64,000 nucleotides of DNA from Amnibacterium flavum (GTDB lineage Bacteria; Actinomycetota; Actinomycetes; Actinomycetales; Microbacteriaceae), in contig NZ_QEOP01000001.1 of assembly GCF_003097495.1 (NCBI RefSeq), forward strand, positions 1,116,001 to 1,180,000, in the 5' to 3' direction. The position numbers and the translations under genes were made by a program. The notes under the pieces were generated by a model. The model was not told where the DNA came from, ran no database searches, and worked only from the letters and a program-made list of their open reading frames with translations. Shown here in pieces: positions 1 through 8,771 of the stretch (position 1 is its first letter; each line of letters opens with the position of its first letter).

Positions 1-888
1 GCGAAGGATCTCGCGCATCCGCGTCTCGCCGACGTCACGCCCATGGAGAGCAAGCGGACCCTCGTGACCGGCGCGGGTGGGCAGCTCGGCCGCGCACTCC
101 GCGAAGTCCTCCCCGACGCGCACTTCGTGACCCGCTCCGAGCTCGATCTGACGGATTCCGCAGCGGTCGACGCCTGGCCCTGGCGCGATTACGACCGGGT
201 GATCAACGCCGCCGCGTACACGAAGGTCGACGAGGCCGAGACTCCCGCCGGGCGCCTCGGAGCCTGGGCGGCCAACGCGACCGCCGTGGGTCGCCTCGCC
301 CGCGTCTCGGCTGAGAATCAGATCACCCTCGTGCACGTCTCGAGCGACTACGTGTTCGACGGCACCCACGAGGTGCACACCGAGGAGGAGGCGCTCGCGC
401 CGCTGGGTGTCTACGGGCAGTCGAAGGCCGCGGGCGACGTCGCCGTCGCAACGGTCCCGCGGCACTATCTGCTGCGCACGAGCTGGGTCGTCGGCGACGG
501 AGGCAACTTCGTGAAGACCATGGCGAGCCTCGCCGAGCGCGGCATCGACCCGTCGGTCGTCGACGACCAGGTCGGGCGCCTCACCTTCACCGCCGACCTC
601 GCGGCCGCCATCGTGCACCTGTTGTCGACGGACTCGCCGTACGGCACCTACAACGTGTCGAACTCCGGCGCGCCTCGCACCTGGGCCGACATCGCGAGCC
701 GCGTGTTCGAGATCCTCGGCCACGACGCGAACCGGGTCACGGGAGTCTCGACCGAGGAGTTCTTCGCGGGGAAGTCCGCCGCGCCGCGTCCTCGGAACAG
801 CGTGTTCGATCTCTCCAAGATCGAGGCGACCGGTTTCTCGCCGCGCGACGGCGACGTCGCCCTCGTCGACTATCTCGGTGCCCGCTGA
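1..888 (+). CDS. rmlD: RmlD domain (dTDP-4-dehydrorhamnose reductase), probably the 3' part of an RmlC-RmlD fusion; 5' end outside window
   Basis: Reduces dTDP-4-dehydrorhamnose to dTDP-L-rhamnose in the cytoplasm. The domain starts near base 58 with the NAD(P)-binding motif GAGGQLGRAL, then VSSDYVFDG and the YGQSK catalytic Tyr/Lys motif. An ATG at 43 is possible, but no Shine-Dalgarno or -10 box precedes it. The frame is open from base 1, and the residues before the ATG (KDLAHPRLADVTP) look like the end of an RmlC 3,5-epimerase. Actinobacteria, including Microbacteriaceae, are known to have fused bifunctional RmlC/RmlD proteins, so I treat the gene as truncated by the window edge. The reductase function is well supported; the fusion is inferred from 14 codons. 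Confidence 0.85.
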   Translation, partial: AKDLAHPRLADVTPMESKRTLVTGAGGQLGRALREVLPDAHFVTRSELDLTDSAAVDAWPWRDYDRVINAAAYTKVDEAETPAGRLGAWAANATAVGRLARVSAENQITLVHVSSDYVFDGTHEVHTEEEALAPLGVYGQSKAAGDVAVATVPRHYLLRTSWVVGDGGNFVKTMASLAERGIDPSVVDDQVGRLTFTADLAAAIVHLLSTDSPYGTYNVSNSGAPRTWADIASRVFEILGHDANRVTGVSTEEFFAGKSAAPRPRNSVFDLSKIEATGFSPRDGDVALVDYLGAR

Positions 889-941
889 CGCCCGACGGCC
901 GGTGAGACCGGGGGAACGTCCTCCCCAGTAGGAGGGGAACC

Positions 942-958
942 ACCCGGTCAGACCGGGT
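942..958 (+). terminator. Small hairpin after rmlD
   Basis: ACCCGGT and ACCGGGT arms (7 bp) are separated by CAG and followed by TT. It lies between the rmlD stop and the next promoter, so a weak terminator or an operator are both possible. Confidence 0.35.
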
Positions 959-977
959 TTCCGCAGTGCCGCGCCGC

Positions 978-983
978 TATCGT
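978..983 (+). promoter_or_regulatory. -10 box TATCGT for a leaderless DUF4012 gene
   Basis: TATCGT ends 6 nt before the GTG at 990, the spacing expected when transcription starts at or next to the start codon. This is why the GTG at 990 is preferred over the GTG at 966. Confidence 0.5.
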
Positions 984-989
984 GTCAAC

Positions 990-2795
990 GTGAGCGCAGC
1001 CGAACCCGTGTCCTCAGGCGCGCCCGCCGGGGTCATCGCCGGCGCCGAGGGCCGAGGCGGACGTCGTCGACGGCGTCGTCTGATCCTGCTCATCATCGGC
1101 ATCGTGCTGCTCGTCCTGGTCGCCGCCGTCGCGTGGCTCGGGTTCCGGGTGATCCAGGTCAAGGACTCCCTCGAGCGCGCGCAGGGGCTCATCGGCGATC
1201 TGCAGTCGCAGGTGGCATCCGACCCGGGGAGCCTCGTCGGCACGGTCGGCGAGATCACCGACGCGACCGACCAGGCGCGAGCCGGATCGAGCGATCCCGT
1301 GTGGCGGGTCGCGGAGATCGTGCCGGTCCTCGGCCGCAACCTCACCGTCGTGCGCGAACTCGTCGGAACCGTCGACGATCTGGCCGACAACGCGCTCGAA
1401 CCGCTCGCAACGGTCGCCGGTCAGCTCGACTCGAGCGCTTTCAGTCCGGTGAACGGACGCATCGACCTCGCGCCGATCGCCGACGCCGCCGTCTCGGTCG
1501 CGGCAGCGGACGACGCCGTGCAGACCGCGCGGACGACGGTGAACGGGATCGACGCCGACGGCACCCTCGAACCTGTGGCATCGGCGCGCGACCAGCTCGT
1601 CGGGGTCCTCGGCGACGCCGCCTCCCTGACCTCGGGCCTTCGCGCCGCCACCCAGCTGCTCCCTCCGATGCTGGGTGCAGACGGCCCGCGCAACTACGTG
1701 CTCATGATCCAGAACAACGCCGAGGCGCGCGCGCTGGGCGGCAACCCGGCGGCTCTCGTGCTGCTGACGGTCGACGACGGCGCCATCTCGATCACCGGGC
1801 AGGGGTCGAGTCCCGACTTCCGCGCGGACCGTTCGCTGGTCCCCGATCCCGCGATCTACGACGCCTACTACCCGCATTTCCCGAGCTTCATCACCGACAT
1901 CACCACCCGCCCCGACTTCCCGACCGCAGCCTCGCTCGCGAAGTCGTTCTGGGAGAAGTACAAGGGCGGGACGGTGGACGGGGTCCTCTCGCTCGACCCG
2001 GTAGCGCTGTCCTACCTTCTGAAGGCGACCGGCCCGGTCGCCCTCATCACCGGGGATCAGCTCACCAGCGACAACGCGATCTCGCTCCTGCTTTCCGACG
2101 TCTACGCCCGCTATGAGGATCCGAGGCTGCAGGACGCGTTCTTCGCATCCGCGGCGGCGGAGGTGTTCTCCGCCATCACGTCGGGGAACGTCGACGCGTC
2201 AGCGCTCCTCGCCGGTCTGCAGAAGGCGGGAGCCGAACGTCGGCTGCTGCTCTGGAGCGACCGCGAGGACGAGCAGAGCATCATCGCGACGACACCGATC
2301 GCCGGCATCCTGCCCACCAGCAATGACGAGACCACCGCCGTCGGCGTCTACTTCATGGACCGGTCGATCTCGAAGATGGACTACTACCTGGACACCTCCG
2401 TCACCTCGGCCTCCGACCAGTGCACCGCGGATCAGCCCACGTTCACCGTCTCCGTGACGCTCACCTCCGCGATCGATCAGGCGACCGCGGATTCGCTGCC
2501 CTCGTACGTGGCGAGTGAAACCTTCGGAGGCGGGACCTTCCAGACCGACGTCTACACGCTGGGTCCGGTCGGGTCGACCTTCGAGGCGACGGACTCGCCG
2601 GACGCGGTGATCTCGGGCGGTACCGACCTCGGACGCCCTGTGGTCGGTCTGAACGTGCTGCTGGCCCCGGGCGAGTCGCGGACGGTGGAGCTGACGTTCC
2701 GCGGGGAGCCGGGTGCCGAATACGGCCCGCTCGCGACCTGGACCACGCCGATGGTGCGACCGACGCTCGTCAGCGAGTCGACGCCCGGCTGCTGA
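990..2795 (+). CDS. DUF4012 domain membrane-anchored protein
   Basis: About 601 residues. A short Arg-rich cytoplasmic stretch is followed by one transmembrane segment (about residues 30-52, LILLIIGIVLLVLVAAVAWL), then a large outer region. The outer part matches the actinobacterial DUF4012 family as I recall it, with a conserved NYVLMIQNNAEARALGG stretch near residue 235. The biochemical role of the family is unknown, although it is often found in exopolysaccharide clusters. The gene converges on the polymerase-like gene downstream with a 10-base gap. An upstream GTG at 966 would add 8 residues and overlap the -10 box. Confidence 0.8.
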   Translation: MSAAEPVSSGAPAGVIAGAEGRGGRRRRRRLILLIIGIVLLVLVAAVAWLGFRVIQVKDSLERAQGLIGDLQSQVASDPGSLVGTVGEITDATDQARAGSSDPVWRVAEIVPVLGRNLTVVRELVGTVDDLADNALEPLATVAGQLDSSAFSPVNGRIDLAPIADAAVSVAAADDAVQTARTTVNGIDADGTLEPVASARDQLVGVLGDAASLTSGLRAATQLLPPMLGADGPRNYVLMIQNNAEARALGGNPAALVLLTVDDGAISITGQGSSPDFRADRSLVPDPAIYDAYYPHFPSFITDITTRPDFPTAASLAKSFWEKYKGGTVDGVLSLDPVALSYLLKATGPVALITGDQLTSDNAISLLLSDVYARYEDPRLQDAFFASAAAEVFSAITSGNVDASALLAGLQKAGAERRLLLWSDREDEQSIIATTPIAGILPTSNDETTAVGVYFMDRSISKMDYYLDTSVTSASDQCTADQPTFTVSVTLTSAIDQATADSLPSYVASETFGGGTFQTDVYTLGPVGSTFEATDSPDAVISGGTDLGRPVVGLNVLLAPGESRTVELTFRGEPGAEYGPLATWTTPMVRPTLVSESTPGC

Positions 2796-2805
2796 CGGCG
2801 GAACC

Positions 2806-4101
2806 TCAGCCGACCTCGGTCCGGCGCAGTCCGCGACGCCAGCTCAGCTCCTGGGCGGCCTTGACCGCGCAGACCACGAACAGGAACCAGCCCCATTCCG
2901 TGAGGATGGCGCTCTCCGCAGCCGACACGAACGCGAGTGCGACCAGCACCAGCGCCGGCCAGACGTGGGCGACGTTGCGTCGGTTGGATGCGACGATCCA
3001 GGAACGGGTCAGGGCGAGGCCGAGGAACGCGACGAAGATGACCAGCCCGATGAGACCGAGCTGGAACCAGACGTCGATGTAGGCATCGAGCGCCGACGTC
3101 GGGATGCGGCCGTTGGTGGTCCGGATCGCGAGGAACGGCAGGACGTCGGGGCGCCAGCTGCCCGCCCACCCCCACCCCTCGGTGAAGTGCAGCTGGGTGA
3201 GCGCCCAGGTCTGCCGCCAGAGAGACAGTCGGACCTGCAGCTCTCCGCCCGCGTTGAAGAGGCCGACGATGGGACCGCGGGCGAAGTAGGCGACCGCCGC
3301 CGCGACGACGGCGAGGATCCCGAACCCGATCTGCGTACCCTGACGACGCTCCGCTGGCGTGCGCCTGATCAGCAGGAGCGCGACAGCGGCCAGCGCGACG
3401 ACGAGACCGGCGAACGAGGCGACGGGGGACCGGGTGAGCACGAAGACGACCCCCGCCAGCACCAGGGAAGCGATCGTCGTCTCCCGGCGGACGGACCGCG
3501 TGCCCGACTCGACCGCGAAGGTGATGACAGCGATCAGCGTGATGAGGCCGAGCATGTTGCGCGACCCCATCAGGCCCTGGATCGGGCCGCCGATCGCGAT
3601 GTTGCCCAGAACCCCGAGGAACTTGATCGGCACGTCGAAGATGATGCCGGAGAGGATCTCGACGGCGAGAGAGACCCCGAGCACGAGGCGGAACACATCG
3701 CCGAACGCCCGCACGATCTGGATCAGATCGCGACCGATCGCGACGAACACCGCGAGCAGTCCGACGACCACCTGGTAGAGGACTCCCGACACCGTCGTCC
3801 ACTGGTACTGACTCCAGAGTGTCGAGACGATGCTCCAGCCCACGAATGCCAGCAGGGTGACGGGCAGGATCCCGAGCCACTCGAACTGGTCCCGCCGCAC
3901 GTAGAGGACCGCACCTGCCATCACCGCGAGCGTCGCCAGGGCGGCGATCAGGCCGGGCCATCCGATCATGCTGCGCACGGCATGCGTGAGCAGCACCGTT
4001 CCGATCGACACCGTGGCCAGGACGGCGGAGAACCTCGGGGATTCGAGCACGTCGACGACGGCCCGCAGGTGCGGGTGGCGCGGTGCTCGAGCGGAGTTCA
4101 T
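2806..4101 (-). CDS. O-antigen ligase/polymerase family membrane protein
   Basis: About 431 residues, strongly hydrophobic, with around ten predicted membrane segments. A long extracytoplasmic loop near the middle contains the GWGWAGSW stretch typical of Wzy/WaaL-family proteins. Such proteins polymerise or ligate lipid-linked repeat units outside the membrane. The start is taken at the ATG at 4101 because TAGCGT (4115-4110) lies 8 nt before it; a longer in-frame start at 4146 has no signal. It is a paralogue of the next leftward gene (4162-5508), which has the same GWGWTGYW loop motif. Ligase and polymerase cannot be told apart here. Confidence 0.85.
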   Translation of the reverse strand: MNSARAPRHPHLRAVVDVLESPRFSAVLATVSIGTVLLTHAVRSMIGWPGLIAALATLAVMAGAVLYVRRDQFEWLGILPVTLLAFVGWSIVSTLWSQYQWTTVSGVLYQVVVGLLAVFVAIGRDLIQIVRAFGDVFRLVLGVSLAVEILSGIIFDVPIKFLGVLGNIAIGGPIQGLMGSRNMLGLITLIAVITFAVESGTRSVRRETTIASLVLAGVVFVLTRSPVASFAGLVVALAAVALLLIRRTPAERRQGTQIGFGILAVVAAAVAYFARGPIVGLFNAGGELQVRLSLWRQTWALTQLHFTEGWGWAGSWRPDVLPFLAIRTTNGRIPTSALDAYIDVWFQLGLIGLVIFVAFLGLALTRSWIVASNRRNVAHVWPALVLVALAFVSAAESAILTEWGWFLFVVCAVKAAQELSWRRGLRRTEVG

Positions 4102-4161
4102 GGGGCCCAACGCTACCGAAGGAGGCCAGCGGCGGCGGTTGCGCAACGGCCCGTGGCCCGC

Positions 4162-5508
4162 TTACTGGGGCGGAGTCGTCCGCTTTGCTTCATCAGCTCC
4201 GTCGGGCTGGCGTTCGCCCTCATGTTCGCGCCCGACGGTGAGCGCGAGGATCAGCAGCAGCGCCCAGTTGCCCTCGTAGAGCAGCCGACTCTCGGCGATG
4301 CTCTGGGCCAGCAGGGCCACGAGCAGCAGGATCGGCAGGACCGCGCGCACCCGGATCGCCCTGACCAGGGTCGTGACGAGCAGCCCGACGAAGAGGATCA
4401 GACCGATCACTCCCAGCTGGAACGCCACGTCGAGCAGCGCATTGTGCGCCTGCAGGTAGATGACCCCATTGCGCGGCGCGAGGTCGGCGAAGAGCGGGAT
4501 CCAGGGCTGCCAGTACCCCGTCCATCCCCAGCCAGCGACGGGGCGCTCGCCGAAGAGGCCCAGGACGGTGGTCCAGATGTCGACGCGTCCGGTCAGGTCC
4601 GGGCTCTTTCCCAGCAGATCGAGCAGAGCGCCGCGCAGCGCGAACACCAGCGCGACCGCGGCGAGGACCCCTGCCGCCATCACGATGCGCGCGATCAGAC
4701 CGGAACGGAGGCGCTCGCCACCGGGGGTGCTGCGCACGGGCCAGCGCGCACCGATCGCGAGCGCGATCGCCACGACGGTGACGAGCACCGCGGCGACCAG
4801 GACGGTCGAGGAACGGGTGAGGGCGAGCACGACCACCCCGAGGGCCAGCGACATCAGGGCAGCGTCCCGGGAGACGACGGAGCCGCGCAGAACGGTCGCG
4901 GAGATGATGACGACGAGAAGGGCCACGAACCCGAGCAGGTTCGCGTTGCCGAGGATGCCCTGGATAGGACCGCCCTGGAACAGGAGGTCGCGGCTCCAGT
5001 AGAACGCCTGCGGGATCTTCTCGCCCGGCACGACGTCGATCGGGAAGACCGGGAGCACGGGTCTGCGCACGAACAGCGACACCACGAGTTCGAAGAGGAG
5101 CGAGAGCACCAGCGTGCCGGTCAGCGCGAGCAGCAGGGCCCTCAGGATCCTCGCCCTGTCGAGTCGGACCAGGAGGGCGATCGACGCGACGGTGGGTGCG
5201 GCGAGCACGACGATGCCGACGACGGTCCCGCCCGGGTAGGCGCTCCAGGCGAGCGAGGCGACGACCCAGACCAGGAAGGCGACAAGGTAGGTGCGCGGTT
5301 CGGTGAGCGCGCCGACGAGCGAGGTCGGTCGCCTCGGCAGGTCGCGCCGACGGGGCGCCGTCACCAGGGCGATGATCGACAGCACGAGCAGGACGAGCGC
5401 CCAGGCGGCGAAGCCGTACCAGCTCAGCGTGTTCCGGATCGCCTCACCGGCGAAGAGGGTGAAGAACACGGCGACGGCGAGCACGAAGTACCTCGTCTGA
5501 GCCGCCAT
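4162..5508 (-). CDS. O-antigen ligase/polymerase family membrane protein
   Basis: About 448 residues with many hydrophobic helices starting at residue 5. The loop motif GWGWTGYWQPW lies before the last third and matches the Wzy/WaaL superfamily. The ATG at 5508 is preceded by TACTCT (5521-5516) with a 7-nt gap, which suggests a leaderless message. It lies upstream of the polymerase-like gene at 2806-4101 but seems to have its own promoter, as does that gene. Two adjacent paralogues could be one polymerase and one ligase, or polymerases for different repeat units (inference). Confidence 0.85.
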   Translation of the reverse strand: MAAQTRYFVLAVAVFFTLFAGEAIRNTLSWYGFAAWALVLLVLSIIALVTAPRRRDLPRRPTSLVGALTEPRTYLVAFLVWVVASLAWSAYPGGTVVGIVVLAAPTVASIALLVRLDRARILRALLLALTGTLVLSLLFELVVSLFVRRPVLPVFPIDVVPGEKIPQAFYWSRDLLFQGGPIQGILGNANLLGFVALLVVIISATVLRGSVVSRDAALMSLALGVVVLALTRSSTVLVAAVLVTVVAIALAIGARWPVRSTPGGERLRSGLIARIVMAAGVLAAVALVFALRGALLDLLGKSPDLTGRVDIWTTVLGLFGERPVAGWGWTGYWQPWIPLFADLAPRNGVIYLQAHNALLDVAFQLGVIGLILFVGLLVTTLVRAIRVRAVLPILLLVALLAQSIAESRLLYEGNWALLLILALTVGREHEGERQPDGADEAKRTTPPQ

Positions 5509-5515
5509 GCCCCTA

Positions 5516-5555
5516 AGAGTAGGAGCACACCGCTTCCGCACTCCCCATTGAGGGC
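5516..5555 (-). promoter_or_regulatory. Leaderless promoter with -10 TACTCT and an upstream GCCC-N5-GGGG element
   Basis: On the minus strand GCCC-TCAAT-GGGG (5555-5543) is followed after 21 nt by TACTCT (5521-5516), then 7 nt to the ATG at 5508. The box resembles the CCCC-N5-GGGG elements elsewhere in the window, but the spacing is 21 rather than 25. Confidence 0.4.
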
Positions 5556-5687
5556 GGCGGACGGCGCGGTCTCCGCCGGCGGAGACCGCAGGAGGGGAGC
5601 GGATCGGGACCCACCCGCCCCGCCCGACCTCGAGCGATCCGGAGGGCCGGTCCGTCGGGTGGCCGGTCCTGCGGCAATATGGAGGAC

Positions 5688-6509
5688 ATGTCTGAACCAG
5701 TCGCCCCTGAGACCACCGGAACCGATGTCTGGAGCGGTGACTGGCAGCCCCGACTCGTCGCCTTCGATCTCGACGACACCCTGGCGCCCTCGAAGTCGCC
5801 CGTCGATCCCCGCATGCTCTCCCTGCTCGTCGACCTGCTCGATGTCGCCGAGGTGTGCGTGATCTCGGGCGGCCAGATCGCGCAGTTCCGCAGCCAGCTC
5901 GTCGACCGGCTCGACGCCGTCGAGTCTCTCGATCCGGCGAAGCTCACGCGCCTGCACCTCATGCCGACGTGCGGAACCCAGTACTGGCGCAACGAGGGAG
6001 GCGACTGGGTCGAGGTATACGCCGAGAACCTGTCCCCCGAGCAGATCCAGGAGGCGTTCGACTCCCTCGAGACGCGCGCCAAGGAGCTCGGTCTCTGGGA
6101 GAGCGAGACCTGGGGCCCCATCCTCGAGGACCGCGGATCGCAGGTGACCTTCTCAGCCCTCGGCCAGGCGGCGCCCGTCGACGCCAAGCGCGCCTGGGAC
6201 TCGTCCGGTGAGCGCAAGAACGCGCTCCGCGCCGCCGTCGCCGCCGACCTGCCCGACCTCGAGGTGCGTTCGGGTGGATCGACCTCGGTCGACATCACCC
6301 GGCGCGGCATCGACAAGGCGTACGGCATGCGCAAACTGGTCGAGATCGTCGGGATCCCGATCGAGGAGATGCTCTTCGTCGGCGACCGGCTCGACCCCGA
6401 CGGCAACGACTACCCGGTGAAGGCGACGGGCGTCCGCGCGCACGCCGTCGAAGGGTGGGAGGACACGGCGTCGCTCATCGAGCGCGTCATCGCCTCCGCG
6501 CACCACTGA
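5688..6509 (+). CDS. HAD-IIB family protein, phosphomannomutase-like
   Basis: 273 residues. HAD motif I is FDLDDTLAPS (about residues 23-32). The C-terminal half has SGGSTSVDI and GIDKAYGMRKL (motif III Lys), then GDRLDPDGNDYP (motif IV acidic residues). The order QVTFSALGQ, KR..WD, then K-Y and GNDYP is like that of the eukaryote-type alpha-phosphomannomutases, which interconvert mannose-6-P and mannose-1-P. The position next to gmd and fcl fits supply of GDP-mannose. A plain sugar-phosphate phosphatase is the main alternative. The ATG at 5688 follows CAATAT (5675-5680) by 7 nt; another ATG at 5679 overlaps that box. Confidence 0.75.
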   Translation: MSEPVAPETTGTDVWSGDWQPRLVAFDLDDTLAPSKSPVDPRMLSLLVDLLDVAEVCVISGGQIAQFRSQLVDRLDAVESLDPAKLTRLHLMPTCGTQYWRNEGGDWVEVYAENLSPEQIQEAFDSLETRAKELGLWESETWGPILEDRGSQVTFSALGQAAPVDAKRAWDSSGERKNALRAAVAADLPDLEVRSGGSTSVDITRRGIDKAYGMRKLVEIVGIPIEEMLFVGDRLDPDGNDYPVKATGVRAHAVEGWEDTASLIERVIASAHH

Positions 6510-6514
6510 ATCGA

Positions 6515-6528
6515 CCGCTGATCAGCGG
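6515..6528. repeat. 14-bp perfect palindrome
   Basis: CCGCTGATCAGCGG lies just after the HAD gene stop (6509) and 68 bases upstream of the gmd -10 box. It has no T-tract. It could be an operator or part of a transcription stop. Confidence 0.35.
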
Positions 6529-6557
6529 CTGACGACGGGTCGGCTCGTCGGTTCGGC

Positions 6558-6601
6558 CCCCGTTCCGGGGACTGGGCAGCGTCGGGGTGCTCCCGTAGAT
6601 T
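6558..6601 (+). promoter_or_regulatory. gmd promoter: CCCC-N5-GGGG box 25 nt before -10 TAGATT
   Basis: CCCC-GTTCC-GGGG occupies 6558-6570 and TAGATT 6596-6601, with exactly 25 nt between. The same architecture is seen at 12661, 15617, 24141 (minus) and 29352 (minus). The box would be centred near -44 relative to transcription start, a usual activator position. Confidence 0.6.
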
Positions 6602-6707
6602 GACGGGGCACACCGTCCGTGCCACCCGCTCGAATGCGCCTCGGCACCCGTGCCGCGCGCGCTCGAGGATGTGGCACCGCAATCACCCGAAGGGCCACCC
6701 ACCCACC

Positions 6708-7760
6708 ATGACTCCCCGCCGCGCTTTCATCTCCGGTATCACCGGACAAGACGGGTCCTATCTCGCTGAACTCCTCCTCTCCAAGGGGTACGAGGTGCAC
6801 GGTCTCATCCGCCGCGCCTCCACGTTCAACACCTCGCGGATCGACCACCTCTACGTCGACCCGCACAACCCCGACGCCAAGCTGTTCCTCCACTACGGAG
6901 ACCTCAGCGACGGTGCGCGCCTGGTGACGCTGCTCGCCGATATCAAGCCCGACGAGGTCTACAACCTCGGCGCGCAGTCGCACGTCCGCGTCTCGTTCGA
7001 CGAGCCCGAGCACACCGGTGACACGACGGGCGTCGGTGCCATGCGCTTCCTCGAAGCCGTCCGCCTCGCCGGCGTCAACTGCCGCTTCTACCAGGCGTCG
7101 TCGTCTGAGATGTTCGGCGCGACCCCGCCGCCGCAGAACGAGGACACCCCGTTCTACCCGCGCTCGCCGTACGGGGCCGCGAAGGTCTACGCGTACTGGG
7201 TGACCAAGAACTACCGCGAGGCGTACGACATGTTCGCCGTCAACGGGATCCTCTTCAACCACGAGTCGCCCCGCCGCGGTGAGACCTTCGTGACCCGCAA
7301 GATCACCCGTGCGGTCGCCGCCATCAAGGCCGGCAAACAGGACAGCCTGTACATGGGAAACCTCGACTCGATCCGCGACTGGGGCTACGCCGCCGAGTAC
7401 GTCGAGGGCATGTGGCGCATGCTGCAGGTCGACGAGCCCGAGGACTTCGTGCTCGCCACCGGCGTCGGCTACACCGTCCGCGACTTCCTCGAGACCTCGT
7501 TCTCGCACGTGGGACTCGACTGGCAGGAGTACGTCAAGTTCGACGAGCGCTACCTGCGCCCGACCGAGGTCGACTCGCTCATCGGCGACGCCTCGAAGGC
7601 GGAGTCGAAGCTGGGCTGGAAGGCTCAGGTCGACGGCCTCGAACTGGCTCGCCTCATGGTCGACGCCGACGTGGAAGCACTCGAGCATCAGGGCAGCCCG
7701 TGGATCGACAAGGTCGATCTGCCGTCCTGGTCGGTGCAGCGCTCCATCAAATTCGCATGA
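6708..7760 (+). CDS. gmd: GDP-mannose 4,6-dehydratase
   Basis: Converts GDP-D-mannose to GDP-4-keto-6-deoxy-D-mannose using bound NADP. 350 residues, the normal length. The nucleotide motif [14 protein letters not shown] is at residues 9-22; SSSEMFG and the catalytic YGAAK ([12 protein letters not shown]) follow near residues 125-160; [16 protein letters not shown] is typical of Gmd. The ATG at 6708 is chosen because the GITGQDG motif begins eight residues later; an earlier in-frame ATG at 6600 would add an unrelated tail. The stop overlaps the start of fcl (ATGA), so the two enzymes of the GDP-fucose pathway are translationally coupled. Confidence 0.96.
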   Translation: MTPRRAFISGITGQDGSYLAELLLSKGYEVHGLIRRASTFNTSRIDHLYVDPHNPDAKLFLHYGDLSDGARLVTLLADIKPDEVYNLGAQSHVRVSFDEPEHTGDTTGVGAMRFLEAVRLAGVNCRFYQASSSEMFGATPPPQNEDTPFYPRSPYGAAKVYAYWVTKNYREAYDMFAVNGILFNHESPRRGETFVTRKITRAVAAIKAGKQDSLYMGNLDSIRDWGYAAEYVEGMWRMLQVDEPEDFVLATGVGYTVRDFLETSFSHVGLDWQEYVKFDERYLRPTEVDSLIGDASKAESKLGWKAQVDGLELARLMVDADVEALEHQGSPWIDKVDLPSWSVQRSIKFA

Positions 7761-8752
7761 GCGCCGCAGAATCCGCAGTGTCGGACGGCGTCGAGTACAC
7801 GCCGACGGCACTCGATCGCGACGCCGTCACCTATGTCGCCGGCCATCGCGGCCTCGTCGGCTCCGCCATCTGGCGTCACTTCGAAGCGCAGGGGTTCACG
7901 AACCTGATCGGCCGGCGTTCCGCCGAGCTCGACCTGCGCAACCGTGAGGCGACGTTCGCGTTCTTCGAGGAGACCAAGCCCCGCTACGTCGTGCTCGCCG
8001 CGGCGAAGGTGGGCGGGATCCTCGCGAACAACACCTACCCGCACGAGTTCCTCGCAGAGAACCTGGCGATCCAGCTCAACGTCCTCGAGGCGGCGCTCGC
8101 GCAGAAGGTCGAGCGCGTCCTCTTCCTCGGCTCGTCGTGCATCTACCCGAAGTTCGCCGAGCAGCCCATCCGCGAGGACGCGCTGCTCACCGGGCACCTC
8201 GAGACGACCAACGACGCATACGCGATCGCCAAGATCGCGGGGATCTTCCAGATCCGCTCGATCCGACGCGAGTTCGGTCTGCCGTGGATCTCGGCGATGC
8301 CGACGAACCTCTACGGACCCAACGACAACTTCTCGCCCAAGGGCTCGCACGTGCTGCCGGCGCTCATCCGCCGTTACGAGGAGGCTCGGCTGACCGGGGC
8401 TCCGACCGTGACGAACTGGGGCACGGGCACACCGCGCCGCGAGTTCCTGCACGTCGACGACATGGCCGCGGCCTGCCTGCACCTGCTCGAGAACTACGAC
8501 GGACCCGAACAGGTCAACGTCGGCACCGGCGAGGACAGCACCATCGCGACCATCGCGGCGGCTGTCGCCGAGGCTGTCGGCTACGAGGGCGAGACCCTCT
8601 GGGACACCACGAAGCCCGACGGCACACCGCAGAAGCTGCTCGATGTCAGCAAGCTGGCCGACGCCGGATGGACCTCGAGCATCGGGCTCACCGACGGCAT
8701 CAGGTCGACCGTCGACTGGTACCGCGAGCACATCGCCTCCGTCCGCGAATAG
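7757..8752 (+). CDS. fcl: GDP-L-fucose synthase
   Basis: NADPH-dependent epimerase/reductase that turns the Gmd product into GDP-L-fucose. 331 residues. An N-terminal extension of about 27 residues precedes [19 protein letters not shown] (Rossmann motif). The catalytic Ser is in LGSSCIYPK and the Tyr/Lys pair is in [11 protein letters not shown]. The start overlaps the gmd stop by the ATGA arrangement. Presence of gmd and fcl together implies that a polymer made here contains L-fucose. Confidence 0.95.
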   Translation: MSAAESAVSDGVEYTPTALDRDAVTYVAGHRGLVGSAIWRHFEAQGFTNLIGRRSAELDLRNREATFAFFEETKPRYVVLAAAKVGGILANNTYPHEFLAENLAIQLNVLEAALAQKVERVLFLGSSCIYPKFAEQPIREDALLTGHLETTNDAYAIAKIAGIFQIRSIRREFGLPWISAMPTNLYGPNDNFSPKGSHVLPALIRRYEEARLTGAPTVTNWGTGTPRREFLHVDDMAAACLHLLENYDGPEQVNVGTGEDSTIATIAAAVAEAVGYEGETLWDTTKPDGTPQKLLDVSKLADAGWTSSIGLTDGIRSTVDWYREHIASVRE

Positions 8753-8758
8753 ATCTCA

Positions 8759-8764
8759 TACGCT
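8759..8764 (+). promoter_or_regulatory. -10 box TACGCT for the beta-helix lipoprotein
   Basis: TACGCT begins 7 nt after the fcl stop and ends 7 nt before the GTG at 8772. It suggests a separate leaderless transcript as well as read-through from gmd-fcl. Confidence 0.4.
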
Positions 8765-8771
8765 GAGCGGG

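Noticed and set aside
923-937. CCCC-AGTAGGA-GGGG before the DUF4012 gene as a member of the promoter set
   Set aside because: The spacer is 7, not 5, and it lies 40 nt from the -10 box. The AGTAG centre resembles the site at 24129, but the geometry does not fit.
2713-5862. A 1049-codon plus-strand frame opposite the two polymerase-like genes
   Set aside because: Its product is rich in Asp, Glu, Arg and Gln with no hydrophobic core, a typical shadow of membrane-protein genes on the other strand.
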